Below are positions 1 through 7,900 of a stretch of 64,000 nucleotides of DNA, one piece after another. Within the stretch, counting starts at the first letter, position 1, and every line of letters starts with the position of its first letter. Source of the stretch: QHXW01 sp035280425 (GTDB lineage: Bacteria > Acidobacteriota > Terriglobia > Bryobacterales > Bryobacteraceae); NCBI GenBank assembly GCA_035280425.1, contig DATEFW010000034.1, positions 186,001 to 250,000 on the forward strand, given 5' to 3'. Below the pieces are notes generated by a model that was not told the DNA's origin, ran no database searches, and saw nothing but the letters and a program-made list of their open reading frames with translations. Position numbers and translations under genes: made by a program.

Positions 1-605
1 TCTGGGATTCGGCCGACCAGTACGGCACCCATCCGCACCTCAAGGAAGCTCTCAAAAGCGTGCCGCGCGACAAGGTCACGATCCTCTCGAAAACCCACGC
101 GTCAACGGAAAAAGAAATGCGCGCCGATCTCGACCGTTTTCGCCGCGAAATCGGCACCGATTACATCGATATCCTGCTGCTCCACTGTATGCTCGATGGC
201 AACTGGCCTGCCCAGAAGAAGGGCGCCATGGCCGTCATTTCCGAAGCGCAGGAAAAGGGCATCGTGCGCACCCATGGCACTTCCTGCCATACGCTCGAAG
301 CTCTCAAAACTTCATCGCGCACTCCCTGGGTCGAGGTCGATCTGGCGCGCATCAATCCCGCGCAGGTCGCCATGGACGCCCCGCCTCAAACCGTCATCGG
401 TGTGCTGCGTGAAATGAAAGCGGCCGGTAAAGGCGTGATCGGAATGAAAATTTTGGGCGCAGGCGCGCTCCGCAATAAAGTCGACCAGAGCCTGCAATTC
501 GCCCTATCGCTCGATTGCGTCGATTGCTTCACCATCGGCTCGGAATCCCGCGCCGAAATGCTCGATTTAGTGAAGAAGATCCCCGCGGCGAGTGTACGCG
601 GATAA
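1..605 (+). CDS. Aldo/keto reductase family protein (C-terminal part)
   Basis: The open frame runs in from the left edge (first full codon at base 3), so the N-terminus is missing. The visible start, WDSADQYGTHPHLKEAL, followed by KVTILSKT and then GTDYIDILLLH, is the order seen in NAD(P)H-dependent aldo/keto reductases (TIM barrel). In the full family the catalytic Tyr lies in the DSADQYG-like segment, here the Y of DQYGTH, and the catalytic Lys in the LSKT segment. The C-terminal part contains GVIGMKILGAG and a cofactor-loop-like FTIGSESRAEM. The substrate cannot be told from sequence. Stop TAA at 603-605. Family assignment is firm; specific role unknown. Confidence 0.85.
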   Translation, partial: WDSADQYGTHPHLKEALKSVPRDKVTILSKTHASTEKEMRADLDRFRREIGTDYIDILLLHCMLDGNWPAQKKGAMAVISEAQEKGIVRTHGTSCHTLEALKTSSRTPWVEVDLARINPAQVAMDAPPQTVIGVLREMKAAGKGVIGMKILGAGALRNKVDQSLQFALSLDCVDCFTIGSESRAEMLDLVKKIPAASVRG

Positions 606-613
606 CAACGCCG

Positions 614-709
614 AAAATGGGGACTGGCTTCGCTGTCCCAAGCCACACTCCCGTTCGGCTATCGCCGGAAACTTCCGCGCGCGTGGACAGCGCTGCCTGT
701 CCCCATTTT
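614..709. repeat. Nested inverted repeat, REP-like
   Basis: Perfect 11-bp outer arms AAAATGGGGAC (614-624) and GTCCCCATTTT (699-709) enclose 8-bp inner arms CGCTGTCC (631-638) and GGACAGCG (685-692). The element fills the gap between two convergent genes. Similar GGGGAC/GTCCCC pieces occur at 8887, 9646 and 11258. This looks like an extragenic palindromic element. It is not followed by a clean T-run beyond the arm itself, though it might also act as a bidirectional terminator. Confidence 0.6.
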
Positions 710-785
710 TCTTCCTTGTAGAGCTTCGTATGTTGAAGTCGAGCTTCGTGCGTGAAGCGGCCGCCCCGGCCGCCGACTACCGTGC

Positions 786-971
786 TCAGGTAAATCGGCC
801 GGGTCCCGAGCCCGACGTCCCGCATCCGCCCGTCGCGAACTTCGACAGCAGCCGCTCAATCTCTTCCGACCGGCAATCCGGGCACTCCAGTTCCCGGTCG
901 GCATCCTGCATCCGCCTCAGCTTTTCAAAAATTTTGCCGCACTTCCGGCACCGGTATTCGTAAAGAGGCAT
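786..971 (-). CDS. FmdB-family zinc-ribbon protein
   Basis: A 61-residue protein starting MPLYEYRCRKCGKIFE, the signature opening of the FmdB/CxxC_CxxC_SSSS putative regulatory family. Two CxxC knuckles (CRKC near residue 8 and CPDC near residue 31) should bind one zinc. The tail is Gly/Ser rich (GGCGTSGSGPG), as is common in this family. The biological role of these small zinc ribbons is poorly defined. The gene stands alone between a palindromic repeat and a convergently unrelated receptor gene. Confidence 0.85.
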   Translation of the reverse strand: MPLYEYRCRKCGKIFEKLRRMQDADRELECPDCRSEEIERLLSKFATGGCGTSGSGPGRFT

Positions 972-1022
972 CGTCGGCTCTATTATCCCAGATGCATGGA
1001 ACCGCGCCGCAGGGACAACGTC

Positions 1023-3020
1023 TCACTCTCCCCTGTGCGCGATCAGTTCCACGAAAAATGTCCGCCCCGGCTGCCGCATGCTATCCACCACGGCATTGAG
1101 CGCGATCGGATCGTAGTATCTCCGGTTCAACGCATTACGGATGCCGAACTGAAAATCGAAATTCGGCAGCAGGTGTTTCGAGGTAATCGTCGCGTCCGCC
1201 AGATATACCGGGCCTACCCACGCCCCCGCCATCGTTCGCCGCGCACTGTAGTACTCCATTCCGCTCGAGGCGTCCAATTTCCGCCCCAACGGCACCGCAA
1301 ACCGCAGCTTAGCCAGATTCTCCGGAGAGTTTTCCAGAAGCCCGTCCCGGTCGTGATCTCTGGATCTCTGGAGCGCGTAGCTCGCCGTGGCTTCGAGCCA
1401 CCCCGTGGGCCGCGTGTTGATCTCCGTCTCAAACCCGTAGGCGTGAATTCTGCCCACGTTCTGATACTGGATCGTGCCCCCGCCCGTGTACACGCCCACC
1501 AAAAAATCTCGTAACCAGTACCCATAGGCTGCCCCCACCACACTCAACCGCTTCCCGATCTTCCGCTCGATATCCATTTCCAGCGTGTCTGCTTTTTCCG
1601 GCCGGGCCTGCGGATTTGGCCTGCCGCTCCGGCCATCGTCGAAGAATAATTCGAAAGCGCTCGGGTTCCGAAAACCGCGGCCGTAAAGGAACTTGTATGT
1701 CCACACTCTGGACGGCTGGTAAATCAGCGCCGCCCGCGGCGAGACAGAATCGTGACGGTAAGACGAATGATCGAAACGCAAACCCAGATCCAACGTCCAG
1801 CGATCCGAGAGCTTTCGCTCGTCCTGAGCGAACAGCGCCACCTGCTTGTCGCGCCGTTCGATATGCATGATCCCGACCGGCTCTGGCGAAACGTCGTAAT
1901 CTTCCTGCAGACTTCGCAGATCGATTTTGCCTTCGCCGCCCAGTGTCAGCGTGCCCAAGTGAGCCAGGTCGAAACGGTAGGCCAGCTCAGTGCCGACCCA
2001 GTCTCCCAGGAACGGTTGCCGGTTGTCTTCGATGTCGCCTTCTAAAGGGTATTCGAAGCGCGCCCGCTCGTGAAATCCATCGTAGTAGGTGCGCCATTGG
2101 AGCGCCCCCCCATGGACCTCACGCGTATAATCCGCTTCCACATAGTTGCGGCTGTCCTGTTCGCTCGTCCCCCGGTCGTTGAATACCGTGTCTCCCCAGG
2201 AAATCGGCTGGATCTTTTTCCGGTCTGAAAAAGCCGCTGTGAAGTTCCAGTTCTTCCATACCAGGTTGGAAAATAGGTGATAGCCGCGCTCGCCATTCAT
2301 GCGCATCGCCCGGCCGTAGTTGGTTTCCGGCGCGTCAAACGCCGGAAAATATAACGGGCTTTCTCCGTCGGTGTTGTAGATCGACCCGGAAAACAGCGCC
2401 TTCACGTTCTTGCCGATAGCCGTCGCTCCCTTGATCTGGCCCCATTTTTCTCCGAAACTGCCCAAATCCGTCGTCAGACTGGGCGCCCCGATCTCGTCGG
2501 GCGTCTTGGTGATGAGGTTAATGGTGGCGAAAATTCCATTGCTGCCGTAGAGCGCCGAAGACGGCCCGCGGATCACCTCGATCCGCTTGATCAGGTTCAT
2601 GTCGATCGGAAAATCGCGGCCGAAGTACAGCTCGAAATCCAGAATGTTGTCCGCCATGTTGTGCCCGTTCACCATCACTAGGAACCGGCTGGCGTAATCG
2701 CCGGGCAGGTTAAACCCTCGCACCCCCACAGTCTGAAACGTGCGGTTGTCGCTTATGTAAAAACCCCTTACCGAAGCCAGCGCCTCCGCCAGCGTCCGGT
2801 AACCGTATTTGTGGATGTCCTCGGCTGTGATGACGGTCACGCTCGCCGGCGCGTCTTCCAGGCTCTGTTCATGCCTCGCCGCGCCCTCCACCTTGATCGC
2901 CATCAACTGCTCGAGCGTCAGCGAGCTAAGATCCTTGCGCGCTACCGTTTCGTTGTCGTCCCCTCGCCCCGGCCCAGCGAGCCACACCACCAGACCGCAC
3001 AGGAGCGCCATGCGCCTCAT
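1023..3020 (-). CDS. TonB-dependent outer-membrane receptor
   Basis: About 665 residues from the ATG at 3020, which opens a signal peptide (MRRMALLCGLVVWLAG). Alternative in-frame starts lie at 3071 and 3098 but add a non-signal-like extension. The plug domain is clear: SVTVITAEDIHKYGYRTLAE, then VRGFNLPGDYASRFLVMVNG and RIEVIRGPSSALYGSNGIF. The rest is a 22-strand-type beta-barrel with a C-terminal aromatic end region (TFFVELIAHRGE). It resembles the CirA/BtuB branch, so the ligand may be a siderophore or cobalamin, but no linked transporter or TonB genes show which. Outer-membrane uptake energised by TonB is expected. Confidence 0.9.
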   Translation of the reverse strand: MRRMALLCGLVVWLAGPGRGDDNETVARKDLSSLTLEQLMAIKVEGAARHEQSLEDAPASVTVITAEDIHKYGYRTLAEALASVRGFYISDNRTFQTVGVRGFNLPGDYASRFLVMVNGHNMADNILDFELYFGRDFPIDMNLIKRIEVIRGPSSALYGSNGIFATINLITKTPDEIGAPSLTTDLGSFGEKWGQIKGATAIGKNVKALFSGSIYNTDGESPLYFPAFDAPETNYGRAMRMNGERGYHLFSNLVWKNWNFTAAFSDRKKIQPISWGDTVFNDRGTSEQDSRNYVEADYTREVHGGALQWRTYYDGFHERARFEYPLEGDIEDNRQPFLGDWVGTELAYRFDLAHLGTLTLGGEGKIDLRSLQEDYDVSPEPVGIMHIERRDKQVALFAQDERKLSDRWTLDLGLRFDHSSYRHDSVSPRAALIYQPSRVWTYKFLYGRGFRNPSAFELFFDDGRSGRPNPQARPEKADTLEMDIERKIGKRLSVVGAAYGYWLRDFLVGVYTGGGTIQYQNVGRIHAYGFETEINTRPTGWLEATASYALQRSRDHDRDGLLENSPENLAKLRFAVPLGRKLDASSGMEYYSARRTMAGAWVGPVYLADATITSKHLLPNFDFQFGIRNALNRRYYDPIALNAVVDSMRQPGRTFFVELIAHRGE

Positions 3021-3118
3021 GTCCGTACTATCGGCACTGTGGCCGGTACTCTTTAGTAGAGCCGCGCGCATTCCGGTCTTGTTCGTCAATACCTCCATTT
3101 CGCACCGCGTTCACCTGG

Positions 3119-3150
3119 TTGACATCAATATATGTACGTCGACATCATAA
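3119..3150 (+). promoter_or_regulatory. Putative vapB promoter/operator with 20-bp-spaced repeats
   Basis: Just upstream of the antitoxin gene lie two near-identical 10-mers, GACATCAATA (3121-3130) and GACATCATAA (3141-3150), exactly 20 bp apart. They overlap a TTGACA box at 3119-3124. Direct repeats two helical turns apart suit cooperative binding of a ribbon-helix-helix dimer pair, which is how many vapB-type antitoxins autoregulate. The -10 box is not clear. Inference from spacing only. Confidence 0.4.
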
Positions 3151-3154
3151 CGGC

Positions 3155-3379
3155 ATGCGTACCACCATCACGCTGGAAGATGATGCCATAAAGGCTATCC
3201 AGGCATACGCCAAGAGCCGTCATGTCTCCCTGGGAAAAGCTGCCTCAGAGCTGGTGCGCCGCGGCGCGCGTTATCAGCTCGGCACCCGCAAAGTAAACGG
3301 CATCCCCGTTTTCGACGTCCCCGATGACTTTCCGCAAATCAGCACCGAACAGGTGCAATCTCTGCTGGACGAGGAATGA
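3155..3379 (+). CDS. VapB-type ribbon-helix-helix antitoxin
   Basis: A 74-residue protein from the ATG at 3155 (MRTTITLEDDAIKAIQAYAK). The N-terminus has the short beta-strand then two helices of a CopG/RHH DNA-binding fold. The C-terminal half (GIPVFDVPDDFPQISTEQVQ) should be the toxin-binding tail. The frame is open upstream to 3119, but MRTTITL is the normal start for the family. It overlaps the following vapC reading frame by four bases (ATGA-type), typical of a TA operon. Since the partner toxin is broken, this antitoxin may be a leftover or act on another toxin. Confidence 0.85.
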   Translation: MRTTITLEDDAIKAIQAYAKSRHVSLGKAASELVRRGARYQLGTRKVNGIPVFDVPDDFPQISTEQVQSLLDEE

Positions 3380-3816
3380 GCCGCCAGTTGGTGGATGTGA
3401 ACGTGCTTCTCGCCCTTCTTTGGCCGCGCCACGAGGGTCACCTTGCGGCGCATGCTTGGTTCGCGAAATCCGGCCACCGGGCATGGGCCACCAATCCGCT
3501 GGTCGAGGTCGGTGTGCTGTGCTTGCTCACAAGTCCGTCCGTGACCCAAGGCACGTAAGCTCGGCATCGGCACTTTTGGGTATTAAGCGAAATCACCAGC
3601 CAATCGGGGCATCAATTCTGGCCGCTGGACCGGCCGGTCGTGAGCGGCGGCATGGGCCAGGAGCAGGGCATCCGGCCATTGCCTGTGGCCCTTCAGGCGG
3701 GCGGCGAGGGTTTTCAGAAAAAGCGCAATGGCGTTCTGGTCACATTTGATACCGGCGTAAAAGAGCTGGCCTCTGGAGAACTCACCCGGCATGTTCATGT
3801 TCTGAAGTCCGGTTGA
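3376..3816 (+). pseudogene. vapC PIN-domain toxin, frameshifted and internally inverted
   Basis: The gene opens as a normal PIN toxin (MSRQLVDVNVLLALLWPRHE) with the first catalytic Asp in VDVN. It meets an in-frame TAA at 3556-3558. Reading +1 from there gives VSSASALLGI, and the original frame resumes as EITSQSGHQFWPLD up to about 3630. The end (GVLVTFDTGVKELASGE, stop 3814-3816) is again a good VapC C-terminus. Between them, about 3639-3729, the forward strand makes no PIN sequence, but its reverse complement reads LKGHRQWPDALLLAHAAAH, the missing VapC block with catalytic Asp. So an internal segment of about 90 bp seems to have been flipped. The toxin should be inactive. Confidence 0.8.
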
Positions 3817-3914
3817 TCCGTCACACAAGATCGGTGGCTCCCGCCGCCACTCCCCTCTTTGCATGTAAAATGAATTCTTCCTGCCTGTAAAATTCTTTTG
3901 AAAGAGGAGAACCG

Positions 3915-4463
3915 ATGTCCAGAAAAACGTTCCTTGCATCCCTAGCCGTCGCTGCTCTGGCGTTCACCCTCACCGCCGCCGACGAGAAGAAAACCGAAGG
4001 CAAAAAGACTGCGGCCAAATCCGGCGGCGTCTTGCAGCCTCAAATGACGCCCGAAGGCGGATGGGACAAAGCCATGGGCAACCTCGGCGAAAAGCCCTCC
4101 GAACCCTGGAGCGCCACCACCGTCGGCGCCGGCGTTAACGGAAAACCGCTGCCCGGCAAACCCGTCACCGTCACCGGCGAGATCATCGACCTTTCCTGTT
4201 ACCTCCAGCTCGGCAAGCACGGTGAGAAACACAAGTCCTGCGGCCAGAAATGCCTCACCGCCGGCCAGCCCATCGGCCTGCTTACCAAAGAAGGCGCCGT
4301 CTACATGCTCATGGATGAAGAGCACGACCCACGCCGTGACGGCCAGACCGAGCTGCGCAAAGCTGCCGGCGATCACTTCGCGCACGTCATGGAAGTCAGC
4401 GGAACCGAAACTACCGTCCGCGGCATTCATGCCATCTACGTGCAGGGTTTCGTAAAAAAGTAG
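3915..4463 (+). CDS. Exported protein of unknown function with Cys pair
   Basis: A 182-residue protein with a signal peptide (MSRKTFLASLAVAALAFTLTAA) followed by a Lys-rich linker. The C-terminal domain begins VTVTGEIIDLSCYLQLGKHG and contains three cysteines (LSCY, KSCGQKC) close to histidines (KHGEKHKSC). This could be a metal or haem-binding patch on an OB-like fold. A strong ribosome site AAAGAGGAG precedes the ATG. Stop codon and the next ATG are two bases apart, so it is probably cotranscribed with the di-haem peroxidase, and a redox partner role is possible. I do not recognise the family by name. Confidence 0.75.
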   Translation: MSRKTFLASLAVAALAFTLTAADEKKTEGKKTAAKSGGVLQPQMTPEGGWDKAMGNLGEKPSEPWSATTVGAGVNGKPLPGKPVTVTGEIIDLSCYLQLGKHGEKHKSCGQKCLTAGQPIGLLTKEGAVYMLMDEEHDPRRDGQTELRKAAGDHFAHVMEVSGTETTVRGIHAIYVQGFVKK

Positions 4464-4465
4464 GA

Positions 4466-5497
4466 ATGAATTGTCCGCGTCTCATGGCCGGCGGCGCACT
4501 GCCGGCCATTTTTATAACTCTTTGTCTTGCCGCCGCTCCGCCGTCGAAAACGGCCCTTCAGCCACGCGAGCCGCTCGGTCTTGCTCCCGTGGTCTGGCCC
4601 CGGGATAATCCGTACACTCCCGAAAAAGCCGCGCTGGGCCGCTATCTTTATTTCGATCCGCGGCTCTCCGCCGACGGCACCGTCTCCTGCGCCACCTGCC
4701 ACAATCCGAAATTCGCGTTTACCGATGGCGATGCCGTTTCCACCGGCATCCGCGGCCAGAAAGGGAATCGCAGCGCACCGACAGTCATCAACCGCGCCTA
4801 CAGCCTCGCCCAGTTCTGGGACGGCCGCGCCGCAACCCTCGAGGCTCAGGCCACCGGGCCCATGGCTAACCCCATCGAGATGGGCAACACCCACCAGGCC
4901 ATCGTCGGCCATCTCAAAAAAATCGCAGGCTATCGCGAACTCTTCGCCCGCGCCTTTAACAAAGAAGATTTCACGATCGATGAAGTCGCCCAAGCCATTT
5001 CCACTTTTGAGCGCACCATCATGTCCGGCAACTCGCCTTATGACCGCTACAATGCTGGCCGGAAAAACGCCATGACCCCCGCCCAGGTCCACGGCATGGA
5101 CGTCTTTTTTAATAAGGCCAAGTGCGATGCCTGCCACGAGGGCGTCAACTTCACCAGCAATATGTTCGCGAATATCGGCATCGGCATCGACAAGCCTGAT
5201 CCCGACCTCGGCCGTTTCGCCGTCACTCACGATCCCAAAGATTGGGGCGCGTTCAAAACCCCGACGCTTCGCGAAATCGCACGCACTGCTCCTTACATGC
5301 ACGATGGCAGCCTCAAAACCCTCGATGATGTCGTGGAGTATTACGATAAAGGCGGTACGCCGAACAGGAATTTGGACGCAAAAATCAAGCCGCTGCATCT
5401 CGCGCCTCAGGACAAAAAAGACCTCGTCGCATTCCTCAACGCCCTGAGCGGCGAAGGCTGGCAGGCGATCAACCCCCCGGAGAAATTCCCCGAATGA
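4466..5497 (+). CDS. Di-haem cytochrome c peroxidase family protein
   Basis: A 343-residue periplasmic protein with two c-type haem sites, CATCH (after GTVSC) and CDACH (KAKCDACHEGVNF). This is the layout of the bacterial CCP/MauG superfamily (PF03150). Other family signatures are KFAFTDGDAVSTG, NRAYSLAQFWDGRA, RTIMSGNSPYDRY and APYMHDGSLKTLDDVVEYYD. The N-terminus MNCPRLMAGGALPAIFITLC looks like a signal peptide. The usual reaction is reduction of H2O2 by cytochrome c, but many homologues are MauG-like modifying enzymes. It overlaps the downstream sugar-binding gene by four bases. A terminator-like hairpin lies inside its signal sequence. Confidence 0.9.
   Translation: MNCPRLMAGGALPAIFITLCLAAAPPSKTALQPREPLGLAPVVWPRDNPYTPEKAALGRYLYFDPRLSADGTVSCATCHNPKFAFTDGDAVSTGIRGQKGNRSAPTVINRAYSLAQFWDGRAATLEAQATGPMANPIEMGNTHQAIVGHLKKIAGYRELFARAFNKEDFTIDEVAQAISTFERTIMSGNSPYDRYNAGRKNAMTPAQVHGMDVFFNKAKCDACHEGVNFTSNMFANIGIGIDKPDPDLGRFAVTHDPKDWGAFKTPTLREIARTAPYMHDGSLKTLDDVVEYYDKGGTPNRNLDAKIKPLHLAPQDKKDLVAFLNALSGEGWQAINPPEKFPE
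4484..4513 (+). terminator. Terminator-like hairpin inside the peroxidase signal sequence
   Basis: Perfect 9-bp arms ATGGCCGGC (4484-4492) and GCCGGCCAT (4501-4509) with an 8-base loop are followed directly by a run of five T (4509-4513). The shape is that of an intrinsic terminator, but it sits 18 bases into the peroxidase frame. It might attenuate expression between the unknown Cys protein and the peroxidase, being disrupted when ribosomes start the second gene. It may also be a chance feature of GC-rich codons. Confidence 0.45.
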
Positions 5498-6453
5498 GTC
5501 GACGGATCTTATTTTGCTTCGGCATCCTGTTCGTTGCGATCGCGGTCGGTTCCTGCAACCGGCAGTCGCGCAAACAGATCGCCGTCATTCCCAAGGGCCA
5601 GGCCCACCTGTTCTGGCAGTCGGTTCACGCCGGCGCCGTCGCCGCTTCGCGCGAAACCGGCGTCGATATCATCTGGGACGGGCCGGCTTCCGAAACGGAT
5701 TTCACCGGCCAGTTGAAAATCGTCGACGCCATGATCGCCCGCCATGTCGACGCCATCTGCCTCGCTCCCATCGACCGCACCGCCATGGTCAGCGTGGTCG
5801 ACCGCGCCGCGCGTCAAAACATTCCTGTGGTGATTTTCGATTCCGCCGTCGACTCCAAAAACTTCATCGCTCAGGTCGCCACCGACAACTACCGCGCCGG
5901 CGAAATGGCCGGTATGCGTATGGGGAAAATTTTGAATGGAAAAGGAAAGGTGGCAGAAGTCGCGGTCGAGCCCGGCTCCGCTTCCACCATGGCGCGCGAA
6001 CAGGGCTTCGAAGACGCCATCCGGCTGAAATTCCCCGGCATCAAAATTGTCGATAAACGCTACGGATGGGCCGACCGTGCAAAATCGCTTGCCGTCGCCG
6101 AAAACATGCTCACCGCGCACAGCGACCTCGACGCCATGTTCGCTTCGAATGAATCGAGCGCCGTCGGCGCCGCACAAGCCCTCAAAGGCCGTTCGAGCAA
6201 AGTGAAACTGGTGGGATTTGACTGGAGCCCCGGGCTGCTGGACGACGTGCAGTCCGGCCTCATCGACTCACTCGTCGTGCAGGATCCGTTCCGCATGGGC
6301 CACGACGCCGTCATGGCCGCGGTCGACAAGCTGAAAGGCGGCACGCCGCAGAAGTTGCAAAACCTGCCTCCGCGCGTGGTGACCCGCGAAAACCTCAACG
6401 ATCCGGAAGTATACAAACAGGTCCATCCGGATCTCGACAAGTACTTGAAATAG
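5494..6453 (+). CDS. Sugar ABC transporter substrate-binding lipoprotein
   Basis: A 319-residue protein of the RbsB-like periplasmic-binding family (Peripla_BP_4). The N-terminus MSRRILFCFGILFVAIAVGSC has a lipobox with the acyl-acceptor Cys at residue 21. Typical segments are IAVIPKGQAHLFWQSVHAGA, DAICLAPIDRTAM, IPVVIFDS, VATDNYRAGEMAG, KLVGFDWSPG and the late LVVQDPFRMG. The ligand is probably a sugar such as ribose or galactose. No permease or ATPase gene is nearby, so it must use a remote transporter or serve a sensor. ATG overlaps the stop of the peroxidase gene. Confidence 0.88.
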   Translation: MSRRILFCFGILFVAIAVGSCNRQSRKQIAVIPKGQAHLFWQSVHAGAVAASRETGVDIIWDGPASETDFTGQLKIVDAMIARHVDAICLAPIDRTAMVSVVDRAARQNIPVVIFDSAVDSKNFIAQVATDNYRAGEMAGMRMGKILNGKGKVAEVAVEPGSASTMAREQGFEDAIRLKFPGIKIVDKRYGWADRAKSLAVAENMLTAHSDLDAMFASNESSAVGAAQALKGRSSKVKLVGFDWSPGLLDDVQSGLIDSLVVQDPFRMGHDAVMAAVDKLKGGTPQKLQNLPPRVVTRENLNDPEVYKQVHPDLDKYLK

Positions 6454-6455
6454 TT

Positions 6456-7769
6456 TTACTGCGCCGGATACCGTACGACAGTGAAGTTTTGCAGGGTGAC
6501 CGTCTCGGTCGTGGTGGACGCCATTTTCGCAAGAAAATCGATTTTCATCGGCGGCACAATATTGTCCGTTGCGTTTGCCACTGACGCAGCATAAGCCAGC
6601 GCCGTTCCCCAGCTTTCCGCGCGCAGTTGCGCGCCACCGCTATACACGGCCGATTCGCCTTTGCCCGCGATCAGAGCGTCCGATGCCGCCGCGGCCCGGT
6701 CTGTAATTACCGTTCCGCCCCAAAGCACGCGAAACTCGAAACCAGCCGTCGTTCCCTGGTGCGCCAGATCAAAATGAATTTCGACGCGATCGCCGGTTTG
6801 GAGGACATTCGCCGGAATCGTGCAGCTCCCCAGACTTGTGAAGTTCGTCGAAGACGTGGCCGTCCCTGCGGCGCTGCACTCGATCTCCGGCCCTGGCGCC
6901 GTTAACCCGCCCGCCGCCAGTCCTCCGGCTCCCGGCATACGATACCAGGCCAGAAGCGTATCGCCGGGCTGCGGAATGGCACCCGCCAGAAACTGCACGG
7001 TCGATCCGGTCAGCGTGAAATCGACCGCCGGCTTCTGCGCGATACCATTCCGAAACAGCACCAGACTGGTTGCCGGATTCGGCGGATTGGCCAGCGTGAA
7101 AGTCGCGTTCGTGCCGTCTACAGTTCCGCCCAGCACTTCGCCATCGGCAAATGCCGGTCCGTTGCCGCCGCAAGGGCCCGTACTGCCGTCCACCAGCACG
7201 CAGTCGGACGGATTGCCGATCACCGCGTCGAGGCCTCCGTTGGAGTTGATCACCGCCGCTCGGCCCGCGCTGAATCCGCTGCCTTTCACCGGCCGCAATC
7301 CCAGATCGCCGGAGAGACCAACAACGTCCGTCTCCTGAATCGGCGTCTGCGCGGGCGGCTGCACGGGGCTGGGCGACGAGACAGAAGCGCGCACGTCGCG
7401 GATTCGCAGGGGGGTGGAAACCGCTCCGACGACCCATGTCTCCTCGAATTGAACTTTGCCGTCGCTGTTGTATTTCACGGTGTAGTAGGTCGGCGGGTTG
7501 GAGTCGGCCGTGGGAACGAGCTGCACGTGAAAGTTACCGTCCACTACTTTCACGGTCAGGCTCTGGGAAACGATGTTGGCCGAGTTGTCCGCCTCGAAGC
7601 TGTTCCAGGAAATGATGAGCAGGCCGTTGAAGCGCGTGCCGTCGGCTTTATAAAGAGTGTCCTGGATGGTGGTCAGCGGCGGCTGGGCGTGAACCGTAGC
7701 GGCCAGAATAGCAGCCGCCGCGAGCCGGCCGAGTCTTTCGCACAAGTTGCACAACGATGTCCGTCCCAC
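6456..7769 (-). CDS. Secreted protein of unknown function
   Basis: A 437-residue protein with a signal peptide ending near TVHAQ. The first half (residues about 30-130) describes an all-beta domain (TVKVVDGNFHVQLVP). The middle is Gly/Pro/Ala rich and includes FTLANPPNPATSLVLFRNGI and FLAGAIPQPGDTLLAWYRM, which recall the small beta repeats of phage tail or fibre proteins. The end (VEIHFDLAHQGTTAGFEFRV) looks like another jelly-roll. The role is unknown; cell-surface or extracellular structure is the best guess. It converges on the sugar-binding gene with only two bases between the stops. Confidence 0.7.
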   Translation of the reverse strand: MGRTSLCNLCERLGRLAAAAILAATVHAQPPLTTIQDTLYKADGTRFNGLLIISWNSFEADNSANIVSQSLTVKVVDGNFHVQLVPTADSNPPTYYTVKYNSDGKVQFEETWVVGAVSTPLRIRDVRASVSSPSPVQPPAQTPIQETDVVGLSGDLGLRPVKGSGFSAGRAAVINSNGGLDAVIGNPSDCVLVDGSTGPCGGNGPAFADGEVLGGTVDGTNATFTLANPPNPATSLVLFRNGIAQKPAVDFTLTGSTVQFLAGAIPQPGDTLLAWYRMPGAGGLAAGGLTAPGPEIECSAAGTATSSTNFTSLGSCTIPANVLQTGDRVEIHFDLAHQGTTAGFEFRVLWGGTVITDRAAAASDALIAGKGESAVYSGGAQLRAESWGTALAYAASVANATDNIVPPMKIDFLAKMASTTTETVTLQNFTVVRYPAQ

Positions 7770-7900
7770 CTGGCCTCAGTGTATCCGGGGGAGATCGCCA
7801 GTCCGGGTGATTTTGTGGAGGGCAGTGCCGCTAAGTTATACTTTGCCGAGAGTTTGCAGAAATTCAATTTTCTTTGAAAACCGTGTGAATGGAGAGCCAG

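Noticed and set aside
4436..5398. A 320-codon reverse ORF over the peroxidase
   Set aside because: Antisense of a gene with two clear haem motifs.
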